From DASVEE01 sp036399695 (GTDB lineage Bacteria > Acidobacteriota > Thermoanaerobaculia > Gp7-AA8), in contig DASWMP010000165.1 in assembly GCA_036399695.1 (NCBI GenBank), positions 1 to 41,332 on the forward strand: a stretch of DNA of 41,332 bases. The letters are read 5' to 3'. A model generated the notes under the pieces. It searched no databases. It worked only from the letters and a program-made list of their open reading frames with translations, and was not told the DNA's origin. This document shows, one piece after another, positions 7,561-15,788 of this stretch. The position numbers and the translations under genes were made by a program. Positions within the stretch are counted from its first letter, which is position 1. Every line of letters starts with the position of its first letter.

Positions 7561-9501
7561 CTACTGTGCCCCACCCGTGAGCGCCGCCCGCTCCTCGGCC
7601 GTCTTCTCTACCTTCTTCACGTACTTGCGGGTCTTGCCCTCGTAGACGAAGACGCCTTCGCCGAGGGTGGAGACGTAGTAACGGTCGCGGGTGAAGGGAT
7701 CGGGGGCCACCGAGGTCACCTCGGTGTTGCGGGTCGGGAGGAGCAGCTCGAGCCAGTCGCTCTCGTTGGCGTCGCCGACGAGAATCTCGCGCTGCTGGCG
7801 TGACGTCAGGAACAGCATCTGCCCGGCGGAGTTGCGGGAGCCGCTGAGCACGGAGGCGTACTGCGCGTCCGGCGCTTCCACCGGGATCCAGCGGCGTTCG
7901 GCGTCGATGCTGCCCGCCTTCACGCCATGCGCGCCGGCCACGAACACGAGCTGGCCGCCATTGACCGTGCGGATGGCCAGCGTGCGCCCTTTCGTCGGCG
8001 CGTCGGCGACCGGGGCCCAGCGTCCGCTGTCGTAGACCTTCACGCCGTCGGACGTCAGGGCGAAGAGCGCCTGATTGCCGCCGACGGTGCCGATGGCCAG
8101 GTCGACCGTGCGGCGATCCGATTCCGCCAGGCGGTACCAGTTCTTCCCGCCGTCCTTGGAGGTGAATACCCCTTCACTCGTCGCCGCGAAGTAGCGGGAG
8201 CGGTTGAAGCGGACCACCTTGGCGACGCGCATCGGGAAGCTCGACGGCTCGGCCTGCGTCCACTCCTTGCCGTCGTTGCTCCAGAAGAAGCCCTTCTCGG
8301 TGCCGGCGAAGAAGCGCACTTCCGCGTCCGGCTCGGGGGAGACGGTGAGGGAGAGCACTTCCGGCAGCGAGCTGCTGCTCATCTTTTCCCACGTGGCGCC
8401 GGCGTCGTTCGAGCTGTAGATGCCGGAGGCCTGGCCGCCGAAAGCGACGGCGGCGTAGACGCGGTCCTTCTTCAGCGGGTCGGGCACGACCGTCGTGATG
8501 CGCAGGTTGTGCAGCCCGTCGGCGTAGCGCTTCAGCGTCTTGCCGCGATCGTTGGAGATGTAGACGCCGTCCCCTTCGACGGCCAGGATGATGCGGTTCG
8601 GCCGCTGCGGATGAAGCACGATCGAGTTGATGACCAGCCCTTCATCGGAGACGACGTACCAGCTCTTCCCCTGATCCTCCGAGCGGTAGAGTCCCGCCAC
8701 CGAGCCGGCGTAAACCGTGTCGGGGTTGCAGGGATCGATCTTCACGTCGTGGATGCGGCGGTTGTTGAAGCCGTCGCGGTAGCGCGTCCAGAGGTCGCCG
8801 CTGTTCTTCGTGTTGTAGACCCAGCCGCACGTCGCCACCCACATGTTGTCGGGGTTCTTCTCGTCGATGGTGATCGAGAACATGTCGGTATCGAGCACCA
8901 TCCCGTTCGCGATGTGCGTCCAGGTCTTGCCGCCGTTATCCGTGCGCCAGCCCTGGCGCCAGGTGCCGACGAAGATGCGGTCGCGCGAGCGGGGGTCGAT
9001 GGCCAGCGACTCGACGTTGATCTGTTCGGAGATCTGCTGCCACGTCTCGCCGCCGTCCTTGCTGCGGTAGACGCCCGTCAGCCCGCCGACGACGACGAAG
9101 TTCGGATCGTGCGGATCGATGGCGATGGCGCGGACGGAAAAGTCTTCCAGCCCGGCGTCGCGGCGCGTCCAGGTACGTCCATGATCGTTGGAGACGGCGA
9201 TGGCGCCGCCGCCCCAGAGTCCCCACGCGGCGGCCCAGAGACGGCCGGCGCGGTCGATGAGGAGGTTGTCGACGACGAAGTTCGGGAACGGGATGCCGTT
9301 GCGCGGGCTCCGCCACGTTTTGGCGCCGTCGGTCGATACGTAGACTTCCCCGGCACTGGTGCCGAGAAAGAGCGTATCGGGCTCATTGGGGTGCACGATC
9401 AGCGCGCGAACGTCCGCACCGAAAAGGCCCGCCCGCCGCCACTGCGCGAAAGCCGGAGTCGAGAGAAGTACAACGACGATAAAAATCAGGAATTTACGCA
9501 T
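7561..9501 (-). CDS. secreted BNR/Asp-box beta-propeller (Ycf48/sortilin-like)
   Basis: 646 residues with a clear signal peptide (MRKFLIFIVVVLLSTPAFAQ). The rest is propeller blades with repeated Asp-box motifs (STDGAKTW, SNDHGRTWTR, SKDGGETW, TDNGGKTW, SNDRGKTL, SNDAGATW, SKDGGKNW). Such proteins are exported and serve as protein- or glycan-binding scaffolds, or as glycosidases. No sialidase catalytic residues could be identified, so binding is more likely. It has its own promoter region, divergent from the redoxin gene across a heptamer hairpin. Confidence 0.82.
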   Translation of the reverse strand: MRKFLIFIVVVLLSTPAFAQWRRAGLFGADVRALIVHPNEPDTLFLGTSAGEVYVSTDGAKTWRSPRNGIPFPNFVVDNLLIDRAGRLWAAAWGLWGGGAIAVSNDHGRTWTRRDAGLEDFSVRAIAIDPHDPNFVVVGGLTGVYRSKDGGETWQQISEQINVESLAIDPRSRDRIFVGTWRQGWRTDNGGKTWTHIANGMVLDTDMFSITIDEKNPDNMWVATCGWVYNTKNSGDLWTRYRDGFNNRRIHDVKIDPCNPDTVYAGSVAGLYRSEDQGKSWYVVSDEGLVINSIVLHPQRPNRIILAVEGDGVYISNDRGKTLKRYADGLHNLRITTVVPDPLKKDRVYAAVAFGGQASGIYSSNDAGATWEKMSSSSLPEVLSLTVSPEPDAEVRFFAGTEKGFFWSNDGKEWTQAEPSSFPMRVAKVVRFNRSRYFAATSEGVFTSKDGGKNWYRLAESDRRTVDLAIGTVGGNQALFALTSDGVKVYDSGRWAPVADAPTKGRTLAIRTVNGGQLVFVAGAHGVKAGSIDAERRWIPVEAPDAQYASVLSGSRNSAGQMLFLTSRQQREILVGDANESDWLELLLPTRNTEVTSVAPDPFTRDRYYVSTLGEGVFVYEGKTRKYVKKVEKTAEERAALTGGAQ

Positions 9502-9600
9502 GGCCCGCCCGTCCGAGGGATAGTTTTACCATAACCACCGGAAGCAAGTTCGCCGCCATTGAGTTGCCGTGCGTTGAATCGGCGCCGGTGAAGGCTGAAA

Positions 9601-9682
9601 TGTTGAATGCTCAATCTTGAATGTTGAATGTTGAATTGAGGAGGAGCACGGCGGCCGTTCGTCTCCTCATTCAACATTCCTC
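9601..9682. repeat. heptamer hairpin (TGTTGAA)
   Basis: Five consecutive 7-mers at 9601-9635: TGTTGAA, TGCTCAA, TCTTGAA, TGTTGAA, TGTTGAA. A shorter right arm (CTCATTCAACATTCC, 9666-9680) pairs with them. It lies between the divergent propeller and redoxin genes. Confidence 0.8.
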
Positions 9683-9739
9683 TCTCACGCTCGTCCGCCT
9701 CTCGTCCACCGCCCCGCACCGAGTTATCATCTCTCCCGA

Positions 9740-10489
9740 ATGCAAAGACGCTTCAACTGGCCTCTCTGGACCGGGCTCCTGCTCTCCGTCGCCGCCTTCG
9801 GCAGCTACTTCGCCTTCTTCGTCAATTTCCCCGCCACGCGGGACATCCCCTGGGCCTCGTACGCCCTCTTTGTCCTCGCCATCGGCCTGGTCGTCCTCGG
9901 CTGGCGTCGGGCCCCGAAGAAGATCCTGGCCACGAGCGTGGCCGTCCTCGCCGTGGCCATCGCCGGCTTCTTCGGCGTGGTGATCTCGTCGACGAAAGGA
10001 CTGCCTGCCGCCGCCCACTCCCCCGCACCGGGACAGCGCGCACCCGACTTTACGCTGGTCGATTCGGCCGGCCGTCAGGTGACGCTCTCGAACGCGCTGG
10101 CCGGCTCGAAAGGCGTGCTGCTCGTCTTCTACCGTGGCTTCTGGTGACCGTTCTGCAACTCCGAGTTACGGAGTATTCAGCAGCGCCTCCCCGAGTTCGA
10201 AGCCGCCGGCATCAAGCCGTTCGCCATCAGCGTCGATTCACCTGAAGACACCCGCAAGCACTACGGCAACGCCTTCACCTTCCCGTTCCTCTCGGACCCG
10301 AAGGCGGACGTCATCCGCCGCTACGACCTGCTCCACGAAGGTGCCGGCGTGAAAGGTGCGGCCGTGGCCAGACCGGCCGAGTTCCTGATCGACCGTAACG
10401 GCGTGGTCCGCTGGCGCAACCTCACGGAGGACTTGCGCGTGAGGGCTCGCGCGGACGAGATGCTGCGGGTAGCCAAGACGCTGCCGTAA
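9740..10489 (+). CDS. membrane-anchored redoxin, probable selenoprotein (UxxC)
   Basis: 249 residues if the TGA at 10145-10147 is read through. Three membrane helices lie at about 8-28, 38-56 and 65-84, followed by an AhpC/TSA-redoxin domain from about 97 (PGQRAPDFTLVDSAGRQVTL). The TGA falls at codon 136, in VFYRGFW-U-PFCNSEL. Relatives have Cys there (YRGxWCPFC). The downstream frame stays open for 113 codons with normal GC-rich codon use and redoxin features (ISVDSPEDTRKHYG, EFLIDRNGVVRW). A hairpin follows the TGA (separate entry). Topology suggests a periplasmic thiol/selenol reductase domain. The alternative is a recent TGC-to-TGA nonsense mutation or a sequencing error. Confidence 0.78.
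10145..10147 (+). other. in-frame UGA, candidate selenocysteine codon 136
   Basis: TGA sits exactly at the N-terminal catalytic Cys position of a CxxC redox motif (GFW-TGA-CCG-TTC-TGC, i.e. U-P-F-C). This is the commonest place for selenocysteine in bacterial thioredoxin-fold selenoproteins. selA, selB, selC and selD are not in the window. Confidence 0.72.
10154..10183 (+). promoter_or_regulatory. candidate bacterial SECIS hairpin
   Basis: A perfect 6-bp stem, ACTCCG (10058+100 to 10163) with CGGAGT (10169-10174), closes a 5-nt loop AGTTA at 10164-10168. The loop begins 17 nt after the TGA and has G in its second position. A weaker lower stem (CTG/CAG) extends it. These features match the known geometry of bacterial SECIS elements, which lie inside the coding region just after the UGA. 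Folding energy was not computed. Confidence 0.6.
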
Positions 10490-10565
10490 AGCCTCAGGGA
10501 ACGACATGGCGTCATCCGCTGCACGGACAACCTGCCCGTACCGTCCTTTGTGATACAAACGGCGC

Positions 10566-11486
10566 ATGACCCAGCTTCGCACTTGCGTGTTTCCATGCGC
10601 CGGTTTCGGCACCCGCTTCTTTCCGGCGACGAAAGTCATCCCGAAGGAGATGCTGCCGCTCGTCGACAAGCCGATCCTGCAGTACGGGATCGAGGAGGCG
10701 CTCGGCTCAGGGCTGGACAAGCTGATCATCGTCACGTCGAAGGGCAAAGAGACGATCCTCGACCACTTCGACCGCACCTCGGAGCTGGAGCGCTCGCTGC
10801 GTCATCGCGGCAAGGACGACCTGCTGGCCGAGGTCGAGGAAGTGAGCCGGATGGCGGACATCATCGCCGTCCGCCAGAAGGAAGCGCTCGGCCTCGGCCA
10901 TGCGGTCCTGATGGCCCGCGATGCCGTCGGCAGCGAGCCGTTCGCGGTCGTCCTGCCGGACGACGTCATCCTCGCTGACGAGCCCTGCCTCCTGCAGATG
11001 CGCCGCGTCTTCGAGGAGACAGGACGCCCGGTCATCGCCCTGATGGAAGTCAGCGCCGAGGACACCTCGCGCTACGGCATCGTGGCGGGGGAGATGATCG
11101 GCGACCGCCGCTTCCGCGTGCGGGACATGGTGGAGAAGCCGAAGGTCAATCCACCGTCGCGCTACGCGATCATCGGACGCTACATCCTCCCTCCGGACGT
11201 TTTCCCGCTGATCGCCAAGACCGAGCGTGGCGCCGGCGGCGAGATCCAGCTCACCGACGCCCTGCGCGAGCTGGTCCGCACCGGCGACTTTTACGGCTAC
11301 GTCTTCGAAGGCCGCCGCTACGACGCCGGCGAGAAGCTCGGCTACCTCAAGGCCACGGTCGACTACGCCCTGCGCCACGAGCAGCTCGGTGAAGAGTTCG
11401 ACCGGTTCCTCGAGGACCTCGTCGCCAACCGTGACGACCACCCGCGCGCCGCACGCCGCCGCGGCGAACGCCGCAAAGTAAGCTAG
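10566..11486 (+). CDS. galU: UTP--glucose-1-phosphate uridylyltransferase
   Basis: 306 residues, normal for GalU. The nucleotide-binding signature is CAGFGTRFFPATKVIPKEML near the start, followed by DKPILQYGIEEA. Later VLPDDVI, VRDMVEKP, YAIIGRYILPP and GEIQLTDALREL are all family motifs. It makes UDP-glucose from UTP and glucose-1-phosphate for cell-envelope and exopolysaccharide sugars. It ends 4 nt before the antitoxin gene, so the two may share a transcript, although they have no functional link. Confidence 0.93.
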   Translation: MTQLRTCVFPCAGFGTRFFPATKVIPKEMLPLVDKPILQYGIEEALGSGLDKLIIVTSKGKETILDHFDRTSELERSLRHRGKDDLLAEVEEVSRMADIIAVRQKEALGLGHAVLMARDAVGSEPFAVVLPDDVILADEPCLLQMRRVFEETGRPVIALMEVSAEDTSRYGIVAGEMIGDRRFRVRDMVEKPKVNPPSRYAIIGRYILPPDVFPLIAKTERGAGGEIQLTDALRELVRTGDFYGYVFEGRRYDAGEKLGYLKATVDYALRHEQLGEEFDRFLEDLVANRDDHPRAARRRGERRKVS

Positions 11487-11490
11487 CGCC

Positions 11491-11748
11491 ATGCGCGAGC
11501 GCCGTACCGAGATCCTCGACCTCCCCCCCGACGCCCGCGACCTGGTGCTCGAATGCGAGCTCACCGGCAAACGCACGATCTTCGAGCGCCACGGCCGCCC
11601 CGTCGTCATGCTCGTCTCCTACGACGAATACTTCGCCCTCCGCGAGACGATCGAGCTGGCCAATGACGCGGCGGTCACGGCGCGGCTGAATCGCGCCGAG
11701 GACGAGGTGCGCGATGGGGCGGTGATCGCGGTGGAGGATCTGGGGTGA
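11491..11748 (+). CDS. type II antitoxin, Phd/YefM-like
   Basis: 85 residues. GRPVVMLVSYDEYFALRETI (about 37-56) is the prevent-host-death/YefM core, and the acidic C-terminal tail (LNRAEDEVRDGAVIAVEDLG) is what usually covers the toxin. Such antitoxins bind their own promoter and neutralise a RelE/ParE partner. The toxin gene is downstream but 267 nt away; in most modules the two genes overlap or nearly touch. The gap is filled by nested heptamer hairpins. The first 20 residues are more variable than is usual for Phd. Confidence 0.75.
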   Translation: MRERRTEILDLPPDARDLVLECELTGKRTIFERHGRPVVMLVSYDEYFALRETIELANDAAVTARLNRAEDEVRDGAVIAVEDLG

Positions 11749-11751
11749 AGC

Positions 11752-11996
11752 GGTTTTTGGTTGTTGGTTTTGGGGGTTTGGTGCTGGCGCTGGGCGGAGC
11801 ATCGTTGTCCGTTGTCCGTTGTCGGTTCGTGCTGGCACTACGCGGAGAACCGTTGCCCGTTGTCCGTTGTCCATTGTCCGTGCTGGCGCTCCGTGACGCT
11901 CCCCGCGCAGCGCAGCACCAAAAACCAAAAACCAAAAACCAAAAACCACCCACTCCCGCAAAGCACGGACAACGGACAACGGACAACGGACAACGG
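11752..11996. repeat. nested double heptamer hairpin splitting a toxin-antitoxin pair
   Basis: Outer and inner arms use two units. GGTTTTT-type heptamers (11752-11786) pair with CCAAAAA x4 (11918-11945). GTTGTCC heptamers (11804-11831 and 11852-11879) pair with GGACAAC x4 (11967-11994). Short GC-rich spacers such as GCTGGC...GCGGAG recur between them. It fills the whole antitoxin-toxin gap, and no gene is seen in it. Confidence 0.85.
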
Positions 11997-12015
11997 TGCG
12001 CCGGGAGGTCCCCCC

Positions 12016-12276
12016 ATGTGGCATGACCGCCTCCGCCTCGCCCAGTCCGTCGCCGACGACTGGGCCGGGCTCTCCGCTGAAGAACAGGCGCTGGTCATGC
12101 GCACGCTCGAGGTCATCGACGAGGATCCGATCGTCGGGACGCCGCTGTTCGAGCCGTTGCGGGGGTTGTGGAGTCATCGGGTCGGGGGGCTGCGGGTGCT
12201 GTATCGGATCGTGTCCGAGGCGCGGTATGTGCTGATTCTGGCGATCGTGAGGATCGAGGAGAGACCGCTGCGGTGA
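12016..12276 (+). CDS. type II toxin, RelE/ParE-like
   Basis: 86 residues from ATG 12016, preceded by GGAGGT at 12004-12009. The body fits the RelE/ParE fold: an N-terminal helical part (ADDWAGLSAEEQALVMRTLE), FEPLRGLWSHRVGGLRVLYRIV with the basic core, and a last strand YVLILAIVRIEERP. Members cleave mRNA on the ribosome or poison gyrase; which applies cannot be decided here. Its stop overlaps the maf start (GTGA), so toxin and maf are translationally coupled. That puts a housekeeping gene at the end of the toxin transcript. Confidence 0.77.
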   Translation: MWHDRLRLAQSVADDWAGLSAEEQALVMRTLEVIDEDPIVGTPLFEPLRGLWSHRVGGLRVLYRIVSEARYVLILAIVRIEERPLR

Positions 12277-12869
12277 AATTCATCCTTGCTTCGGCTTCGC
12301 CGCGGCGGCGGGAGCTGCTCGCCTCCATCGGGCTCGACTTTGAAGTCCTTCCCTCCAACGTCCCCGAGGTGCATCAGGAAGGGGAGGCGCCGGAGGAGTA
12401 CGTGGCTCGCCTCTCCCGCGACAAGGCCCAGGCCCTGGCCAGCGCGCATCCCTCGCGGTGGGTCATCGCCGCCGACACCACCGTTCTACTCGGTGAAGAG
12501 TTGCTGGAGAAGCCGGCCGACGAGGCCGACGCACGGCGGATGCTCGAGGCCATCGCCGGAAAGACGCACGTCGTCTACACCGGGCTCACGCTGGTCAACC
12601 TCGAGCGCAACCACCACGACACCCGCGTCGCCGAGTCGGAAGTGCGCATGCTGCCGCTCTCGGACGACGAGATCGCCTGGTACGTCCGCACCGGCGAGCC
12701 GATGGACAAGGCCGGGGCGTACGCCGTACAGGGCATCGGGGCAATGTTCATCGAGTCGATCAACGGCAGCTACACGAACGTCGTCGGACTGCCGCTCGCC
12801 ACGCTGTTCCAGATGCTGCGCCGGGCGTCCATCGACCCTCTGCAATACAATGCGGCCCCGGAGCTCTGA
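12273..12869 (+). CDS. maf: Maf family nucleoside triphosphate pyrophosphatase
   Basis: 198 residues using GTG at 12273, which gives the canonical N-terminus VKFILASASPRRRELL. Further motifs are LSRDKA, AADTTV (usually ADTVV), a KP loop, and YAVQGIGAMFIESINGSYTNVVGLPL. Maf proteins hydrolyse dTTP/UTP or modified nucleotides and affect septation. The frame extends upstream, but only in a shadow of the toxin gene. The GTG overlaps the toxin stop by 4 nt. Confidence 0.9.
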   Translation: MKFILASASPRRRELLASIGLDFEVLPSNVPEVHQEGEAPEEYVARLSRDKAQALASAHPSRWVIAADTTVLLGEELLEKPADEADARRMLEAIAGKTHVVYTGLTLVNLERNHHDTRVAESEVRMLPLSDDEIAWYVRTGEPMDKAGAYAVQGIGAMFIESINGSYTNVVGLPLATLFQMLRRASIDPLQYNAAPEL

Positions 12870-12872
12870 ACC

Positions 12873-14411
12873 ATGTCTTCTGCTGCCAAAGTCGGCCTCG
12901 TAATGCTCATCGCCCTCGGCGTCCTTGGGTTCTTCGTCCTCAAAATCGAGGACCTCGATCTCGGACGGGGCGCCGGCACCCGCGAGGTCAAAGTCCTGTT
13001 CGACAACGTTGCCGGCCTCGACGAAAAGTCGGCCGTGCGTATCGCCGGCGTCCGCAAGGGCACGGTGCGCTCCATCAAGGTCCGTCCCGACGGCCGCGCC
13101 GAAGTCACCCTCCAGGTCGACAATGACGTTCCGCTCCGCTCCAACGCTACGGCCCGCGTCGCCAATCTGGGCCTGCTCGGCGAGAAGTACATCGAGCTCG
13201 ATCCCGGCAGCCCGAACGCGCCGGTCATGACGCAGGAAGTCGTGACCCTCTCCGGTACGCAGCCGGCCTCGATCGACGACGTCACGACCCAGGTCTCCGA
13301 CATCGCCAACGACGTCAAAGCCATCACCGCCTCCCTCCGCCAGGTCATGGCCGGACCGGGCGGCCAGCAGCGCCTCGAGGACATCGTCGAGAACGTCCGC
13401 GACATCACGCTCCAGGTGCGCATGCTCATCGCCGCGAACCGGGAGAACGTCGACGCCACGCTGCTCAACGCGCGGGAGATCACGGCCCAGCTCCGCGTCG
13501 AGATCCCCCGCCTGGCCGACTCGCTCGAACGGGTGGCGAACCAGATCAGCGGCACGGTCGGCGAGAACCGCCAGGACGTTCGCGTGGTGGTCGAGAATCT
13601 CAAGGATCTGTCGTCCGATCTGCGCACCACCGCAGACAACCTGAACGGCATCACCGGCCAGGTGCAGAGCGGCCAGGGCACGGTCGGCAAGCTGATTTAC
13701 AGCGACGAAGCGCACGACCGCCTCACCGCCGCCCTCGGCTCGGTGGAAAGCGGCGTGAACGAGCTGCGCAACACGCTCGGACGCGTCGGCCGCCTCCGCC
13801 TCGACCTCGGCATCAAGGGCGACTACTACATCGGCCAGAACAGCGCCACCGATCCGCAGACCGGCATCGACACCGGTTTCGAGGGAAGCTCGCGCACGTC
13901 CGTCACGGCGCGCGTGCAGCCGAACCCTGACCTCAACCGCTTCTACAACATCGAGCTGAGCGACGATCCGCGCGGCAAACGGCGCGACAAGACCATCGTC
14001 GAAACTCGCACGAACCCGGCGACCGGTCAGTCCGAGACGATCGTCACGGAGCAGAGCCGCTTCGAGCGCGACTTCCTCGTGTCAGCGCAGGCCGGGTGGG
14101 TCTTCGACGACTTGGCTCTGCGCATCGGCCTCTTCGACTCCACGGGCGGTGTCGGCGCCGACTACAGCATCAACGACCGTCTCCGCGTCACCGCCGAAGC
14201 CTTCGACTTCGGCCAGCGCCGCGACGACAGCCCGCACCTCCGCACGTACGCCGAATACACCTTCCGCCGCGAGCGCCCCGAGTCGCCGCGTCTCTTCGTC
14301 ACCTCCGGCATCGACAACGCCCTCAACGACACGGCCTTCACTTTCGGCGGCGGCATCCGCTGGCGCGACGAAGACCTGAAGTACCTGCTGGGATCGATCC
14401 CGACACCGTAG
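12873..14411 (+). CDS. MCE/MlaD-domain protein with a C-terminal beta-rich domain
   Basis: 512 residues. One N-terminal membrane helix (about 5-24) is followed by one MCE domain (about 37-115; VKVLFDNVAGLDEKSAVRIAG, ANLGLLGEKYIEL). A long helical region (130-290) resembles the MlaD/PqiB needle helices. The C-terminal part (290-512) alternates beta strands (VTARVQPNPDLNRFYNIELS, QAGWVFDDLALRIGLFD, YAEYTFRRE) and ends in a strand-rich segment, as if it were an outer-membrane barrel. That would span the envelope in one chain. MCE proteins bind and move lipids between membranes. The ATPase and permease partners (MlaF, MlaE) are not adjacent. It lies 3 nt after maf. Confidence 0.82.
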   Translation: MSSAAKVGLVMLIALGVLGFFVLKIEDLDLGRGAGTREVKVLFDNVAGLDEKSAVRIAGVRKGTVRSIKVRPDGRAEVTLQVDNDVPLRSNATARVANLGLLGEKYIELDPGSPNAPVMTQEVVTLSGTQPASIDDVTTQVSDIANDVKAITASLRQVMAGPGGQQRLEDIVENVRDITLQVRMLIAANRENVDATLLNAREITAQLRVEIPRLADSLERVANQISGTVGENRQDVRVVVENLKDLSSDLRTTADNLNGITGQVQSGQGTVGKLIYSDEAHDRLTAALGSVESGVNELRNTLGRVGRLRLDLGIKGDYYIGQNSATDPQTGIDTGFEGSSRTSVTARVQPNPDLNRFYNIELSDDPRGKRRDKTIVETRTNPATGQSETIVTEQSRFERDFLVSAQAGWVFDDLALRIGLFDSTGGVGADYSINDRLRVTAEAFDFGQRRDDSPHLRTYAEYTFRRERPESPRLFVTSGIDNALNDTAFTFGGGIRWRDEDLKYLLGSIPTP

Positions 14412-14417
14412 TGAATC

Positions 14418-14541
14418 AGTTGGGCGGTCGGCAGTTGGGCGGTTGGGCGGGAGAGAAGCAACGGACGTAACGACGCAACGACCGCTTCTTCCCCTGCCCA
14501 ACCGCCCACCGCCAACCGCCAACCGCCAACCGCCCAACTCT
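14418..14541. repeat. 7/8-nt hairpin (GTTGGGCG / CCAACCG)
   Basis: The left arm (14418-14450) repeats GTTGGGCG. The right arm (about 14494-14541) repeats CCAACCG, with CCCAACCG variants at each end. It uses the same unit as 3640-3736 and occupies the gap between the MCE gene and ddl, ending 8 nt before the ddl ATG, where an RBS would normally be. Confidence 0.82.
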
Positions 14542-14549
14542 CAACCAAC

Positions 14550-15629
14550 ATGAAAGTCATCCTCCTCTTCGGCGGGCGCAGCCCGGAACATGAAGTCTCG
14601 ATCCTCTCGGCGCGCTCGGTGGCCGGGGCGGCGCCTCCACGCATTCAGTTCACGCCCATCTGCATCGCCAAGGACGGGCGGTTCATCGGGCCCGAGCGGA
14701 GCGGGCGGATTCTCGCCGGCGACGACGACAGCACGCATGGCGAGGACGGCTTCTCGTTCGAGGTGTGGGTGCGCGGCGGCGTGGAGATGGACGTCGTCTT
14801 TCCGCTGGTGCATGGCGTCGGCGGGGAAGACGGCTCGCTGCAGGGCTACCTCGAGATTCTCGGCGTGCCGTACCTCGGCAGCGGCGTGACGTCGTCCGCC
14901 ATCGGCATGGACAAGACACACATGAAGCAGGCCTTCGCCGCGGCGAAGCTGCCGATGGTCGACCACGTGGCCGTGCTCGAGCACGACTGGCGCGCGGAAC
15001 GGGAACGCGTCACCCGCGCCATCAACAACGCCCTGCGCCTTCCCTACTTCGTCAAGCCGGCCAACAGCGGCTCGTCAGTCGGCGTGACGAAGGTCAAGGG
15101 AGAAGGGGACCTGGCCAACGCCATCGAGCAGGCGTTGCGCTTCGATGAAAAGGTGCTGGTCGAGCGCGGTCTCGACGCCCGCGAGTTCGAGGTCTCGGTG
15201 CTCGGCAACGACAAGCCCGAAACCTCCGTGCCGGGCGAGCTCGTGCCGACGCGCGAGTTCTACGACTACACGGACAAATACGTCGACGGCAAGTCGCAGA
15301 TCCTGATCCCGGCGAAGCTGCCGAAGGAGAAGGCGGACGAGATGCGCCGCCACGCCATCACCGCGTTCAAAGCCATCGGAGCCTGGGGCTTCTCCCGCGT
15401 CGACTTTTTTCTCGAGCGCGGCACCAACCGCCTCTTCATCAACGAGATCAACACCATCCCCGGCTTCACCAATATCTCGATGTACCCGAAGCTCTGGGAA
15501 GCCACGGAGATGAAGTACCCCCGCCTCATCGAACGCCTCCTGGAGCTCGGCCTCGAACACGCCAAAGCACGCATGGCCCGCACCGAATCCGCGATGCGCT
15601 GGTTTGAGGAAGTGAAGAAGATCTCGTAG
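14550..15629 (+). CDS. ddl: D-alanine--D-alanine ligase
   Basis: 359 residues of the ATP-grasp Ddl family. It starts with VILLFGGRSPEHEVS, has the PLVHGVGGEDGSLQGYLEIL region, LPYFVKPANSGSSVGVTKV (ATP-grasp), KVLVERGLDAREFEVSVLG, and the C-terminal metal-binding NEINTIPGFTNISMYPKLW. It joins two D-alanines for peptidoglycan precursors. The start is set by the conserved N-terminus. Repeat hairpins sit on both sides, so it looks like a single-gene unit. Confidence 0.93.
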   Translation: MKVILLFGGRSPEHEVSILSARSVAGAAPPRIQFTPICIAKDGRFIGPERSGRILAGDDDSTHGEDGFSFEVWVRGGVEMDVVFPLVHGVGGEDGSLQGYLEILGVPYLGSGVTSSAIGMDKTHMKQAFAAAKLPMVDHVAVLEHDWRAERERVTRAINNALRLPYFVKPANSGSSVGVTKVKGEGDLANAIEQALRFDEKVLVERGLDAREFEVSVLGNDKPETSVPGELVPTREFYDYTDKYVDGKSQILIPAKLPKEKADEMRRHAITAFKAIGAWGFSRVDFFLERGTNRLFINEINTIPGFTNISMYPKLWEATEMKYPRLIERLLELGLEHAKARMARTESAMRWFEEVKKIS

Positions 15630-15636
15630 CCGGTAG

Positions 15637-15766
15637 TCCGTTGTCCGTTGCCCGTTGTCCGTGGGGCACGATAGGACCTATAGGGCCGATCGGGCAGAAT
15701 GGGACTTTCATAGGTCCCATAGGTCCCATCGTACCCCCACGGCCAACGAGCAACGGACAACGGACA
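15637..15766. repeat. two-layer hairpin: GGACAAC heptamers outside, 9-mers inside
   Basis: The outer arms are TCCGTTG heptamers (15637-15664) and CAACGGA heptamers (15743-15766). The inner arms are 9-mers: ATAGGACCT and relatives (15669-15707) against CATAGGTCC repeats (15709-15731). Two repeat classes found alone elsewhere in the window are nested here in one palindrome, between ddl and the permease. Confidence 0.85.
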
Positions 15767-15788
15767 GCGCCACCCCGACAACGCCACC

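Noticed and set aside
9740..10147. A complete 135-residue membrane protein ending at TGA 10147
   Set aside because: The frame continues beyond the TGA with the other half of the redoxin domain, so a stop here would cut the protein inside its active-site motif.
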